From Planctomycetes bacterium B3_Pla (lineage in GTDB: Bacteria > Planctomycetota > Phycisphaerae > Sedimentisphaerales > Anaerobacaceae), in assembly GCA_005223045.1 (NCBI GenBank), contig NJBM01000018.1, forward strand, positions 1 through 64,000: a stretch of 64,000 nucleotides of DNA. Reading direction: 5' to 3'. Below the pieces are notes generated by a model. It was not told where the DNA came from. It did no database searches and worked only from the letters and a program-made list of their open reading frames with translations. Below are positions 17,027-25,573 of this stretch, in pieces. The stretch's first letter is position 1. Every line of letters begins with the position of its first letter. The translations under genes were made by a program, and so were the position numbers.

Positions 17027-17293
17027 CTAACCCTTGGCAACAAGTCTGTTGTATTGCGAATGAGAGCCGATCCAGAACCAAATGATCCCGGTTTCATCCG
17101 GGGTATCAATCCCTAAAGCACGATAACGGCGCCCCGTTCGCACAGACCAATATTTTCCGAGCTTCTTTAGCTTTAGGGAAGGATGGTGAGGATCTTGTTT
17201 AAGAAGCTCGAAGTTCTTATCGGCCAGACTCTTTGTCGCAGGTGGGAGTTTGTTATAGCAATCCCTGAATCTTGAGGTTGCAAAATGCTTCAT
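17027..17293 (-). CDS. RelE/HigB-like toxin
   Basis: An 88-residue protein of the RelE/ParE-like fold: MKHFATSRFRDCYNKLPPATKSLA at the N-terminus, a helix with NFELLKQDPHHPSLKLKKL, then YWSVRTGRRYRALGI and a final IWFWIGSHSQYNRL strand. The SLKxKKL...W..R.GxxYRAL pattern is typical of mRNA-interferase-type toxins. Its ATG overlaps the stop of the upstream 70-residue gene (ATGA). Family and context support a type II toxin; the target is inferred. Confidence 0.75.
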   Translation of the reverse strand: MKHFATSRFRDCYNKLPPATKSLADKNFELLKQDPHHPSLKLKKLGKYWSVRTGRRYRALGIDTPDETGIIWFWIGSHSQYNRLVAKG

Positions 17294-17502
17294 AGCTCAC
17301 TGCACTTTTCCGAGTCAAACTCATTCAAAGCTTCATCCGCCAAATTATCTAACTTTCCCTCAGTAATATCTTTCTCAAGTTCCTTATCCCAGCGTTCTTC
17401 CTCAAACTTTTCAAACCAATCGACGAACGTATCAAATTCCTTATCAGGAAGATGGGTGATAGCTGACTTAATTTTGTCAATTGACTCCATGTCCATCTCC
17501 AT
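17290..17502 (-). CDS. Antitoxin partner of RelE-like toxin
   Basis: A 70-residue acidic protein, MESIDKIKSAITHLPDKEFDTF... with a WFEKFEEERWDKELEKDI helix. Proteins of this shape (short, acidic, helix-rich, LPxxEF near the N-terminus) are common partners of RelE-like toxins. It overlaps the toxin start by 4 bp. Three in-frame ATGs lie within 12 nt; GGAG before the third favours MESIDK (17490) as the true start. Confidence 0.65.
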   Translation of the reverse strand: MEMDMESIDKIKSAITHLPDKEFDTFVDWFEKFEEERWDKELEKDITEGKLDNLADEALNEFDSEKCSEL

Positions 17503-17606
17503 TTCTTTGTTGTTGACGTTTCAGGCAAGGCAAAGTCTTTATGTTTGCCTGGGCCTGCCTTAGCGCTGCTATACTCCACTTATTTTACAGGTCGTGGACA
17601 ATTATT

Positions 17607-18659
17607 TCAATACTTGTCTTCTCTACGGAAAATTTCCTCGTAAACTTTTTCGTAGCCTGCGACCATGCAGTCGATGGAGAAGTTATCTTCCACACGCCGG
17701 CGGCACTTCTTGCGGTCTATGCGGTCAATCCTGCCGATGGCTTCTACCGCCTCATCGACATCATTGACAAGATAGCCGGTTTCGCCGTCGGCGATGACTT
17801 CCCGGCACGAACCTAAATCCGCCGCAATCACCGGCACTCCGGCCGCCATCGACTCGGCCATCACCAAACCAAACCGCTCCGGAATGGTATTGGGGTGCAG
17901 AACGACATAAGCCTCTTTCAGCAGCGCATCGCGCTGAACCGGATTCACGGGGCCTATGAATTGAATCGAGGAATTATTAACGTGCGGCTTGATGAGGCTG
18001 TCGAAGTAGTCCTGGTCCTGAATTATGCCGGCTATTATCAGGTCCATGCCGGACTTCTTCGCAATTTCAATCGCCAGATGCGTGCCCTTGTCATCGTGTA
18101 TTCGGCCGTAATGAACGAGCTTATCGCCCGGCTTGCCTCTGAACGTGAGGTTGGAGAGATCTATGCCGTTATACACGGTCGCAAGATACGGCAGGTCCTT
18201 GTCTCTGTCTGAATCGCTGATGGAGGCGTAGTAAGTATCCTTGTGGTCGTGGTAAACGCGCAGTATGTCTGGGTCGGAGAACCCGTGAATCGTCGTTAGC
18301 ATGGGCGTCTTTATGAGCGGCAGGTAGGTCAGGGGAATAAAATCGAAATTGTTGTGGATCAGGTCAAACTCATCGGCCCGCTCCATCACCTTGGATATGT
18401 GCAGGCACGTCGAGACCAGCGGGATTTGCGACTTGTCTTCCTCGTAACCTGTTTCGACCCAGCCTTCGAGCTTCGCACCCGTGACGGACTCTTTCGTGGC
18501 GAACAATGTTACGTCTTGCCAGCCCCGCGCCACCAGCCCTTCGGTGATATTGCTTGCGACAGTTTCCCACGCGCCGTAGGCTCGCGGCGGCGTGCGCCAC
18601 GCGACAGGCGACAGAATTGCTATTCGTTTGTGCTTTAGCTCGTCTTTTGTGTCCGTCAT
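17607..18659 (-). CDS. Glycosyltransferase family 4
   Basis: A 350-residue GT-B fold glycosyltransferase. The N-terminal domain starts KRIAILSPVAWRTPPRAYGAWE, and the donor-binding C-terminal half holds VHYGRIHDDKGTHLAIE, then ERFGLVMAESMAAGVPVIA, the EX7E motif of GT4. Cytosolic or peripheral. It starts 13 nt downstream of the nucleotide-sugar dehydrogenase stop, so the two are co-transcribed and probably make and transfer a uronic-acid-type sugar for an envelope glycan. Acceptor and donor are not determinable here. Confidence 0.85.
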   Translation of the reverse strand: MTDTKDELKHKRIAILSPVAWRTPPRAYGAWETVASNITEGLVARGWQDVTLFATKESVTGAKLEGWVETGYEEDKSQIPLVSTCLHISKVMERADEFDLIHNNFDFIPLTYLPLIKTPMLTTIHGFSDPDILRVYHDHKDTYYASISDSDRDKDLPYLATVYNGIDLSNLTFRGKPGDKLVHYGRIHDDKGTHLAIEIAKKSGMDLIIAGIIQDQDYFDSLIKPHVNNSSIQFIGPVNPVQRDALLKEAYVVLHPNTIPERFGLVMAESMAAGVPVIAADLGSCREVIADGETGYLVNDVDEAVEAIGRIDRIDRKKCRRRVEDNFSIDCMVAGYEKVYEEIFRREDKY

Positions 18660-18672
18660 TCGGCGATTCCTT

Positions 18673-20307
18673 TCACGCTCTTCTTACTTCTTCCTTTATT
18701 CGCTGGGTATGTCCGCGTCCCAGGCCGTTTACTTCACAGCCAAGCTCGAAATAGCTGCGGATTTTGTCATCATCCAATATGCCGAAGCAGTCAATCACCG
18801 CCAGCGGTCTGCCGGCCCATTCGACTATTTTTCCGGGATCAAGCTCAAGATAAGGAGCGTGCGGCACGGCTAAAATGATCGCCCGCGCACCGGCAAGCGC
18901 ACCGGCAAGGTCGCTCTGAACTCGAATATCAGCCAGACCGGCCTGATTGCGGAAGAATCTCGACAAAGAATGTCCCGGAGCGGGATACGTATCCTGAGCT
19001 TCCAGTTCGTACCAATGCTCGAGATAGGGATCATGCACCCGCATCTCGGCTCCCATTTCAGTCAGTTTTCGAACGATGACCTCCGAGCCGCTGTAGCGAG
19101 TGTCCCCGACGTCCTGGCGATAGCTTGCGCCGCACAGAAGTATTGTGCTGCCCGCAACCTGGCGGCCCATGTTTCTAAGGGCATCTCTTGCCAGCGTCGC
19201 CACGCGCAGGCTGCGCGTATCGTTGATGTCGATTGCGGCTGTTGTCATCTTGAAGATGTCATCGTCGAAGCCGAGGATATGTCTGTATGCCCAGTATCCG
19301 AGGCCCCCGTCCTTGGGCAGGCAGTATCCGCCGATGCCGGGGCCTGGGAATATGATGTTGCTGTGTGTGGGCCGGACCTTGATAGCGTTGATGACCTTGA
19401 TCAGGTCCACGCCGTTGCGCTCGGCAAACACGCTCCACTCGTCGAGAAATGCCAGGATCGTCGCGCGAAAAGAATTCTCGACAATCTTGGTGGTCTCCGA
19501 CTCGATCGGACGATCCATCACGGTCAAAGGGAACTGCTCGGTGTTTAGCACTTCTCGAAGGAACTTTTCGACGCGCTGCCTCGCCCGGGCGTTGCAGCCG
19601 GAGCAGACCCGCCAGAAATCCCGTATCGATGAGACATAATGCCTGCCGGGCATGACACGCTCGAAGCTGTGCGCCAGCAGAGGCTCCGTCTCGACCCCGC
19701 GCTTGGCAAAGGCTCTTTTCATTACGGGCCAGGCAACAAATTCAGTGGTCCCCGGCGCTACTGTGGTCTCGATAAGCGTCAGGCAGTTCGGCGGCACTTT
19801 CTCGCCTATGGTCTTGATTGTTGCTTCCAGGGCGGCCATTTCCACCTTGCCGGTGCGCATGTTGCCGAGGTCCTTTTTTGTGTAATCGCACTGGACGTCC
19901 ACAACCACGCAGTCCGCCAATTTGAGACAGTCGCTGTTGTAGGTGCCGATGAGCGTTTTCTTATCGAGCACACAGCGTGCTATCATCGGCTCGACTTCGG
20001 GGTCCTCGGCCTTGACCGGCGAGACGCCTCGATTGAGCAGGGGAATCTTCCAGTAGCTGCGGACGCTGGGGCGCTGACATCCGATGACGAACTTGCCGGA
20101 TTTGCCGGTCTCCTGGTCGATGGTGTCGGCGACGATCGCAGCCATCACAGCGCCGACAAAGCCGACACCCATTACTACAACGATTTCCTTGCCCTCGCTG
20201 CGTGCGGCTTCGACCAGCGACTCGACGCGCTCGAACTCCGCTGCGTACCGGTCCGCTTGAGGGACAGCAAATTTCTCACCTGCCGGACTTACAGAGTAAT
20301 CAGTCAT
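18673..20307 (-). CDS. UDP-glucose/GDP-mannose-type nucleotide-sugar dehydrogenase
   Basis: A 544-residue NAD-dependent dehydrogenase of the UDP-glucose/GDP-mannose/UDP-N-acetylhexosamine group, longer than the usual 420-450. The Rossmann motif is GVGFVG, here after a roughly 45-residue N-terminal extension. The substrate-binding and catalytic region reads GPGIGGYCLPKDGG with the catalytic Cys, and the C-terminal domain has LCGASYRQDVGDTRYSGS and HDPYLEHW. It oxidises a nucleotide-sugar alcohol to the uronic acid in two steps. The start was set at MTDYSV; the 56-codon extension in the longer frame lacks family character. First gene of the glycan run. Confidence 0.85.
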   Translation of the reverse strand: MTDYSVSPAGEKFAVPQADRYAAEFERVESLVEAARSEGKEIVVVMGVGFVGAVMAAIVADTIDQETGKSGKFVIGCQRPSVRSYWKIPLLNRGVSPVKAEDPEVEPMIARCVLDKKTLIGTYNSDCLKLADCVVVDVQCDYTKKDLGNMRTGKVEMAALEATIKTIGEKVPPNCLTLIETTVAPGTTEFVAWPVMKRAFAKRGVETEPLLAHSFERVMPGRHYVSSIRDFWRVCSGCNARARQRVEKFLREVLNTEQFPLTVMDRPIESETTKIVENSFRATILAFLDEWSVFAERNGVDLIKVINAIKVRPTHSNIIFPGPGIGGYCLPKDGGLGYWAYRHILGFDDDIFKMTTAAIDINDTRSLRVATLARDALRNMGRQVAGSTILLCGASYRQDVGDTRYSGSEVIVRKLTEMGAEMRVHDPYLEHWYELEAQDTYPAPGHSLSRFFRNQAGLADIRVQSDLAGALAGARAIILAVPHAPYLELDPGKIVEWAGRPLAVIDCFGILDDDKIRSYFELGCEVNGLGRGHTQRIKEEVRRA

Positions 20308-20567
20308 TGTTGACGCCTCTTTCGACGGTTCCCACTTGTACTTTTCGTTTGTTACGCACTCGGCAGAAATCAGCCGGGAGTTTACCAGCAATATCTCACA
20401 TATCAAGCTTTTTCTATGTACACGTGGTTTCGGCGTGGCGTACTGCGATCCCAACGTCATTTCCTCTTGCATCACAGGGACAAAAATGATACAATTTCTT
20501 TGGTTCTTTGAGGCATATTTTCATCGATATTTCCTGAGCCGGCTCCTTTGCCTGCTGGAGGGTAGTA

Positions 20568-22802
20568 ATGAAGAAAGGCTGCTTTTTAGCCTTGGCCGTC
20601 ATGTCTTTGGTTCTTCCACCTGGGGACGCTGTTTGGGCCGAAGACAGCACGTTTGAATATCCATGCTATTTGCTCGATGCGTACGACGCCGACGACAGTT
20701 GCTGGACGGGCATGGACGCCCAGGGACGGTACAAAGGACCGGTCCGTGTGGTCCCGCAACGGTGGCTGATCGGCCCTCCCCCGTCGGAGAAGTCAGGTGT
20801 AACTCTGCCTCCCGACCACTGGGTGGAAATCCAGTTCCGCGGCCCGATAGTGGACGGTCCCGGCGACGACATAGTGCTCATCGAAGTTGGGCCCGTGAGG
20901 GAGCAGGCGCGTGTCTTCATAACAGACGGATTCGGGCGGGAATACCTGCTCGGCATGGCCATGTCCGGAAGCGTCGGCGCAGGAGTGGATCCGACCGAGA
21001 TCGGTTTCGATATTTCCGGCATCGCCCTGCCGTATGTGCCGCGAGCGGTGCGTATCCTCGGGATAGACAACGGAGGAGGAGCGCCCGGCTTCGATGTGGC
21101 GAACGTGCGTGCGAGAGTGAGCAACGATTGCGGGGATATTGCGTGCAATCCCATTCCTGTGGACGCTGCGAAGAATATGCCCGCCGATGCGATCCTGAGC
21201 TGGTCGCCGGGGCAATTCGCCGAGAAGCATGCCGTTTACCTCGGCACGGACGTGACGGACCTGAGCGAGTTCCTGCCACCACAGGACACCAACAGCTTCG
21301 ATCCGTGCGGCCTCGATTTAAGCACAACTTACTATTGGCGGATCGACGAAGTCAACGACCAAAATGTCCGGCCCGGCGAAGTCTGGAGCTTCACGACAAT
21401 CGACCATTTTGTCGTGGACGATTTTGAGCAGTACAACTCGTCAACCGATCCCAATCCCAACTGGATATCCGATACGTGGAAGAACTTCGGCGTTTATCTT
21501 TCGACGGATCATGCACACAAATGCGGCAAGAAGTCAATGGCTATACCATTGTTGGACTATCAGACTGCTGAGTATTCTGATGAGACTGTTCGCACATTTA
21601 TTCCGCCGCAGGATTGGACAGCAGCCGGCGCGAAGGTATTAGAGCTGTTCTTTAGTGACCTTACAGATAACAGTGCTGCACTGATCTATATTGCTCTTAA
21701 TGATGGAAATACCGAGGCCATTGTGCCTTACCCGGGCGATGCCAACGACGTCACGAAGGAAACGTGGCATCCCTGGAGAATCGAGCTTCAGAAGCTGCAG
21801 GATATTGACCTGAGCAATATCGAGAGTATCGCAATCGGTTTTTATGCAGATCCAAACAATCCATCCGGAGACGGCAGCGGCACCGTTTACTTCGACGACA
21901 TAACGTTGTATTCGTCCAGGTGCTTCGAAGATAACAGACCGCCTGCCGATCTCAACGGCGATTGCATCGTCAACCTCCCGGATCTCGAAGAGATTGCATA
22001 TAGCTGGCTCAAAACAGGTCACAATTCTTATACCGTGGCGGCTCCCAACGTGCCGGTAGCCTGGTATAAGTTCGACGGCAACGCCGATGACAGCATCGGC
22101 AGCGCTCACGGCGCGCTGCACGGCAATCCGATCTACGCCTCGGGCATGAACGGCCTGGCAATCAGCTTCGACGGCTACAACGACTCGGTGGAGCTGACCG
22201 GCGCGGGCAGTCTGTTTTCCGGAATCAGCATGGGAATAACCATCGCGTTCTGGCAATATGGCGCGGATTCGCCGCACCACACTGATACGCTCTGCTGTTC
22301 AAATTATGATTATGACCTTGAAGACCCTGCGATAGCAATCAACCTTGGCTGCTGGCGGCAGCCGGGCAAATACAACTGGGATTGCGGCCGGCCCTGGTCC
22401 TTCGACGGTCGGCTAAGCGGCTACCACCGATACAAGAGCGAATGGTCGGGCCGATGGAACCATTGGGCATTTACGAAGGACGTCCGTACGGGAAAAATGC
22501 AGATTTTCCTCAACGGCATGCTCTACGACAGCCGGACCGGTGCAAATTCCCCCATTTCAGGGATAACCTCCTTCGAAATCGGCTCGGGCTGGTACGGCGG
22601 CTACGACGGCTTGATCGACGACTTCCGAATCTACAACTATGCCCTCTCACAGCCCGAAATCGCCCACGTTGCCACGAACGGCACGGGAATCTTCGACCTG
22701 CCGCTTATGATCCCCGCCGACTTTAACGGCGACAACCAAGTCAACTTCACGGACTTTGCACTTCTGGCCGATAACTGGCTCGAAAACGGGTTCTGGCCAT
22801 AA
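20568..22802 (+). CDS. Secreted LamG and dockerin-like multidomain surface protein
   Basis: A 744-residue exported protein. Signal peptide at about 1-24 (MKKGCFLALAVMSLVL...). Domains in order: an N-terminal beta-rich module (about 28-190), a fibronectin-III-like module (193-277, ending VWSFTT), a carbohydrate-binding-like jelly roll (278-450, DDFEQYNSS...YFDDITLY), a dockerin-like calcium repeat (about 460-480, DLNGDCIVNLPDL), a LamG/concanavalin-like domain (496-700) and a second dockerin-like repeat at the very C-terminus (DFNGDNQVNFTDF). GGAGGG precedes the ATG. Such proteins are abundant in Phycisphaerae and presumably bind polysaccharides or partner proteins on the cell surface. Confidence 0.85.
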   Translation: MKKGCFLALAVMSLVLPPGDAVWAEDSTFEYPCYLLDAYDADDSCWTGMDAQGRYKGPVRVVPQRWLIGPPPSEKSGVTLPPDHWVEIQFRGPIVDGPGDDIVLIEVGPVREQARVFITDGFGREYLLGMAMSGSVGAGVDPTEIGFDISGIALPYVPRAVRILGIDNGGGAPGFDVANVRARVSNDCGDIACNPIPVDAAKNMPADAILSWSPGQFAEKHAVYLGTDVTDLSEFLPPQDTNSFDPCGLDLSTTYYWRIDEVNDQNVRPGEVWSFTTIDHFVVDDFEQYNSSTDPNPNWISDTWKNFGVYLSTDHAHKCGKKSMAIPLLDYQTAEYSDETVRTFIPPQDWTAAGAKVLELFFSDLTDNSAALIYIALNDGNTEAIVPYPGDANDVTKETWHPWRIELQKLQDIDLSNIESIAIGFYADPNNPSGDGSGTVYFDDITLYSSRCFEDNRPPADLNGDCIVNLPDLEEIAYSWLKTGHNSYTVAAPNVPVAWYKFDGNADDSIGSAHGALHGNPIYASGMNGLAISFDGYNDSVELTGAGSLFSGISMGITIAFWQYGADSPHHTDTLCCSNYDYDLEDPAIAINLGCWRQPGKYNWDCGRPWSFDGRLSGYHRYKSEWSGRWNHWAFTKDVRTGKMQIFLNGMLYDSRTGANSPISGITSFEIGSGWYGGYDGLIDDFRIYNYALSQPEIAHVATNGTGIFDLPLMIPADFNGDNQVNFTDFALLADNWLENGFWP

Positions 22803-23022
22803 ACACCAGGCGCAGATCGAAGGCAGGCGGAATTGTCAGCAATCAGCGGTCAGAAAAAGCCGCCCTTCGATATCACCCTCAAAATAGATGTAATTACCTG
22901 TCCGAGGCCGGCTTATAGCTATTTGTCCCAAGAATGCACAAAACTGAGAGTTCATTTCGGTCGATATATCAGGATCAGTATGTGAGCGGCAACAAAATAA
23001 GTCTAATTAGCGACTTTTTTTC

Positions 23023-23051
23023 TTGACTGCTCTTTAGGAATGCTCTACGAT
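23023..23051 (+). promoter_or_regulatory. Candidate sigma-70 promoter, long leader to rny
   Basis: TTGACT (23,023-23,028) and TACGAT (23,046-23,051) with a 17-bp spacer. Transcription would start near 23,058, about 500 nt before the rny ATG, and run through the structured segment at 23,092-23,266. Confidence 0.45.
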
Positions 23052-23091
23052 GAAGTAAAGTAGGCAACTGATGATGAATGAGACCGTGGGT

Positions 23092-23266
23092 CGTCCCATG
23101 TCAACTTTGAAGTTTTGTTTTTATCTCGCGATGGGACGCACAGGAAAGCCAAAAGGCTCCTAAGCCTTTCTTTCTTACGGTAGTTAAGTTGCAAAGACGC
23201 TTTTTGGCGCCTGTTTCAGGCTGAGAAACGCAAACTTGATTTTGGATCCCTGATCTGACGCCAAAA
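23092..23266 (+). other. Candidate structured RNA in the rny leader
   Basis: Inverted repeats seen: CGTCCCAT (23,092) with ATGGGACG (23,131), and AGCC-AAAA-GGCT (from 23,147). A helix TTTTGGCG (23,202-23,209) with CGCCAAAA (23,259-23,266) encloses GCCTG-TTT-CAGGC and the words CTGAGA and CCTGATCTG. Fragments resemble pieces of c-di-GMP-I (GGGACGCACAGG...CCTAAG...GGTAG) and TPP (CTGAGA...CCTGATCTG) riboswitch consensus, but neither architecture is complete. Confidence 0.25.
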
Positions 23267-23560
23267 GTGAAATTAGCATGAAACGAAATCTGCTTGAAAA
23301 AGCGTTCGCGTATCCGAGAGGAAATGTAAGTGTTGGGCAGGAAATCAGCCAATCATGAGGAAAAGACAGACCTCTTAATGCCGACTATGCCGCAATTACG
23401 GGGGATTTTGGCACCGGGTAGCTGATTCTGCGCTTACGCGAAAAGGATTTCATATTTCATAGCCATTTCTTTGCAACTTTCCCGCCGGGCAGCCCGTGAT
23501 CTGTCTCATTGAGCAATGTTTGGATGAACCTATGACAAGTACAAGGGAAAGGTAGTAACT

Positions 23561-25141
23561 ATGCTCGTCGCAATGATGGAAATTGGGCTCCCGACAGTGG
23601 CCTTTACCATAATCGCCTTTATTCTGGGGATAGGCTTGACAGCCATAGTCCACCAGATAATTGTCAGGGCAAAGGCCAAGACCTTCGAGAGGGACATGGA
23701 AAGACAGATCGAAGGCGCTAAAAGGGAAGCAGAAAACATAATCAAGTCGGCCCAGATTGATGCCGCCGCAGAGACCATCAAAAAAAGAGAGCAGTTTGCA
23801 AACGAGGCCAACCGGTCCCGTGCCGAGCTGCACGAAAATGAGATGCGACTGACCAAGCGCGAGGACACGCTTGATCGTCAGGCTGAACTGCTCCAGCAGC
23901 GTGAAAACACGCTGAAGCAGCAGCAGAAAGAGACCGAGAGGAAGCAGCACAATATCGGCCTGAAGGAAAAACAGCTCTCTGTCTTGATGGCCCAGCAAAA
24001 GAACCAATTGCTGAAAATAACTGCAATGAACATCGATGAGGCCAAGGAGCTGCTGCTCAAGCGTCTCGAAGACGAATGCGAGCACGAGATGTCAAGTTTG
24101 ATTCAGCGCAAGGTGGAAGAAACCACCGAGACGGCCGACGAAAAAAGCCGGGAAATAATCAGTTCCGCCATTCAGCGCTACGCCGCCGAGCAAACCTGCG
24201 AGGCAACCGTCTCAACCGTAGAGATACCAAGCGACGACATGAAAGGCAGAATTATCGGCAGAGAGGGACGCAATATTCGTGCGTTTGAAAAAGCCACCGG
24301 CGTGGATGTCATTGTCGACGATACTCCCGGGATAATCGTTGTCAGCGGCTTCAATCCCGTCAGACGCGAGGTCGCTCGTCTGTCCATGGAACGGCTCATA
24401 CAGGACGGGCGAATACATCCGTCTCGAATCGAAGAGCTTGTCACCCAGACCAAGAAAGACGTGAACCACAAGATCCTGCAGATTGGCAAGAACGCGGCCG
24501 TCGAGACCAACATCAGGGGACTGAGCAACAAGGTGATCAGTTTGATAGGCGCACTGAGCTACAGAACAAGCTACGGGCAGAATGTTCTTCGCCACAGTGT
24601 TGAGGTGGCCTTCCTTTCTCAGGTCATGGCCGACGAGCTTGGCCTGGACGGCTCGATTGCAAGGCGCGCGGGACTGCTGCACGACATCGGCAAGGCCATA
24701 GACCACGAGGTCGAAGGCAGCCACCCGACCATAGGCGCAAATTATCTCAAACGATTCAGCGAATCGTCTATCGTGCTGAATGCGGTCGCTGGACATCACG
24801 GCGATATTCCGCCGGACAATCCTTATACTCCGCTGGTCGCCGCGGCCGATGCAATCAGCGCCTCGCGTCCCGGCGCCAGGAGAGAAACGCTCGAAAGATA
24901 CATCAAAAGGCTGGAAAAGCTCGAGGAGATTGCAAGCGGCTTCAAAGGGGTCGAAAACGCATACGCGATCCAGGCCGGGCGCGAAATCCGGGTCATCGTA
25001 TCGGCCGAGGATGTGGACGACGAGTCGGCTATGAAAATAGCGCGTGATATTGCCGGCAAGGTCGAGAACGAAATGACCTATCCCGGCGAAATCCAGATAA
25101 CCCTGCTGCGTGAAGTCCGCTGTATCGAATACGCAAAATAA
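23561..25141 (+). CDS. rny: Ribonuclease Y
   Basis: A 526-residue endoribonuclease that starts mRNA decay, anchored in the inner membrane. An N-terminal transmembrane helix (about 5-28, PTVAFTIIAFILGIGL) leads into a long coiled coil (about 35-200). A KH domain follows (MKGRIIGREGRNIRAFEKATGVDVIV, about 227-252), then an HD domain with LRHSVEVAFLS and LLHDIGKAIDHEVEGSHPTIGA supplying the metal-binding His/Asp. Length is normal for the family. A YmdB-type phosphodiesterase lies one gene downstream, a conserved neighbour of rny in other phyla. Confidence 0.95.
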   Translation: MLVAMMEIGLPTVAFTIIAFILGIGLTAIVHQIIVRAKAKTFERDMERQIEGAKREAENIIKSAQIDAAAETIKKREQFANEANRSRAELHENEMRLTKREDTLDRQAELLQQRENTLKQQQKETERKQHNIGLKEKQLSVLMAQQKNQLLKITAMNIDEAKELLLKRLEDECEHEMSSLIQRKVEETTETADEKSREIISSAIQRYAAEQTCEATVSTVEIPSDDMKGRIIGREGRNIRAFEKATGVDVIVDDTPGIIVVSGFNPVRREVARLSMERLIQDGRIHPSRIEELVTQTKKDVNHKILQIGKNAAVETNIRGLSNKVISLIGALSYRTSYGQNVLRHSVEVAFLSQVMADELGLDGSIARRAGLLHDIGKAIDHEVEGSHPTIGANYLKRFSESSIVLNAVAGHHGDIPPDNPYTPLVAAADAISASRPGARRETLERYIKRLEKLEEIASGFKGVENAYAIQAGREIRVIVSAEDVDDESAMKIARDIAGKVENEMTYPGEIQITLLREVRCIEYAK

Positions 25142-25179
25142 TGTCGTATTGCGTATGTCGTGGTGGGAGAGAGCATGAT

Positions 25180-25539
25180 ATGGGAACCAAGATACAAAGT
25201 TATAGAGACCTGGATATATGGAATTTGGGGATCGATCTGGTCAAAGACATATACGCATCGACAGATAAGTTTCCGAAACACGAGATGTACGGCATTGTAA
25301 GTCAAATGAGACGGTCGGCAATTTCGATACCCTCAAACGTTGCCGAAGGCTTCAAAAGGTACCACAACAAAGAGTACAGGCAATTCTTGTACATAACACT
25401 GGGAAGTTGTGCCGAACTGGAAACACAGGTGACAATAGCAAAAGAGCTAAAGTATATGCAGGCAGACAGAGAAGCCATTTTGCTCGAAAAACTGGACCAT
25501 CTTGGACGCATGATCACAAATCTACTGAAAAAACTCTAA
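25180..25539 (+). CDS. Four-helix-bundle protein (23S rRNA IVP-like)
   Basis: A 119-residue protein of the four-helix-bundle family related to proteins encoded in 23S rRNA intervening sequences: YRDLDIWNLGIDLVKDIY, FPKHEMYGIVSQMRRSAISIPSNVAEGFKR, then YITLGSCAELETQV and a final LLEKLDHLGRMITNLLKKL. The conserved RRSAxSIPSNxAEG box is intact. The start at MGTKIQ (25,180) follows GGGAGAGAG; the 13 codons before it overlap the rny stop and are probably not translated. The role is unknown, and it is unusual to find it between rny and ymdB. Confidence 0.85.
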   Translation: MGTKIQSYRDLDIWNLGIDLVKDIYASTDKFPKHEMYGIVSQMRRSAISIPSNVAEGFKRYHNKEYRQFLYITLGSCAELETQVTIAKELKYMQADREAILLEKLDHLGRMITNLLKKL

Positions 25540-25573
25540 CATAAACACGACATACTACATACGAAATACGAAC

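Larger units (their letters stand above)
22803..23560. other. 758-bp gene-poor region upstream of rny
   Basis: No convincing protein gene. It contains a good promoter at 23,023-23,051 and several nested inverted repeats between 23,092 and 23,266, suggesting a structured leader or small RNA. A minus-strand frame at 23,101-23,352 (83 codons) is open but lacks a Shine-Dalgarno and any known domain. From 22,803 to 23,022 and from 23,270 to 23,560 nothing specific was recognised. Confidence 0.5.

Noticed and set aside
23131..23266. A definite c-di-GMP or TPP riboswitch
   Set aside because: Only fragments of each consensus are present. The c-di-GMP-I 5' half with its GAAA loop is missing, and the TPP segment lacks the GGATAATGCCAGCG part.
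23101..23352. Minus-strand 83-codon frame in the rny leader
   Set aside because: No Shine-Dalgarno, no known domain, and it overlaps the inverted repeats of a likely structured leader; listed as gene-poor instead.
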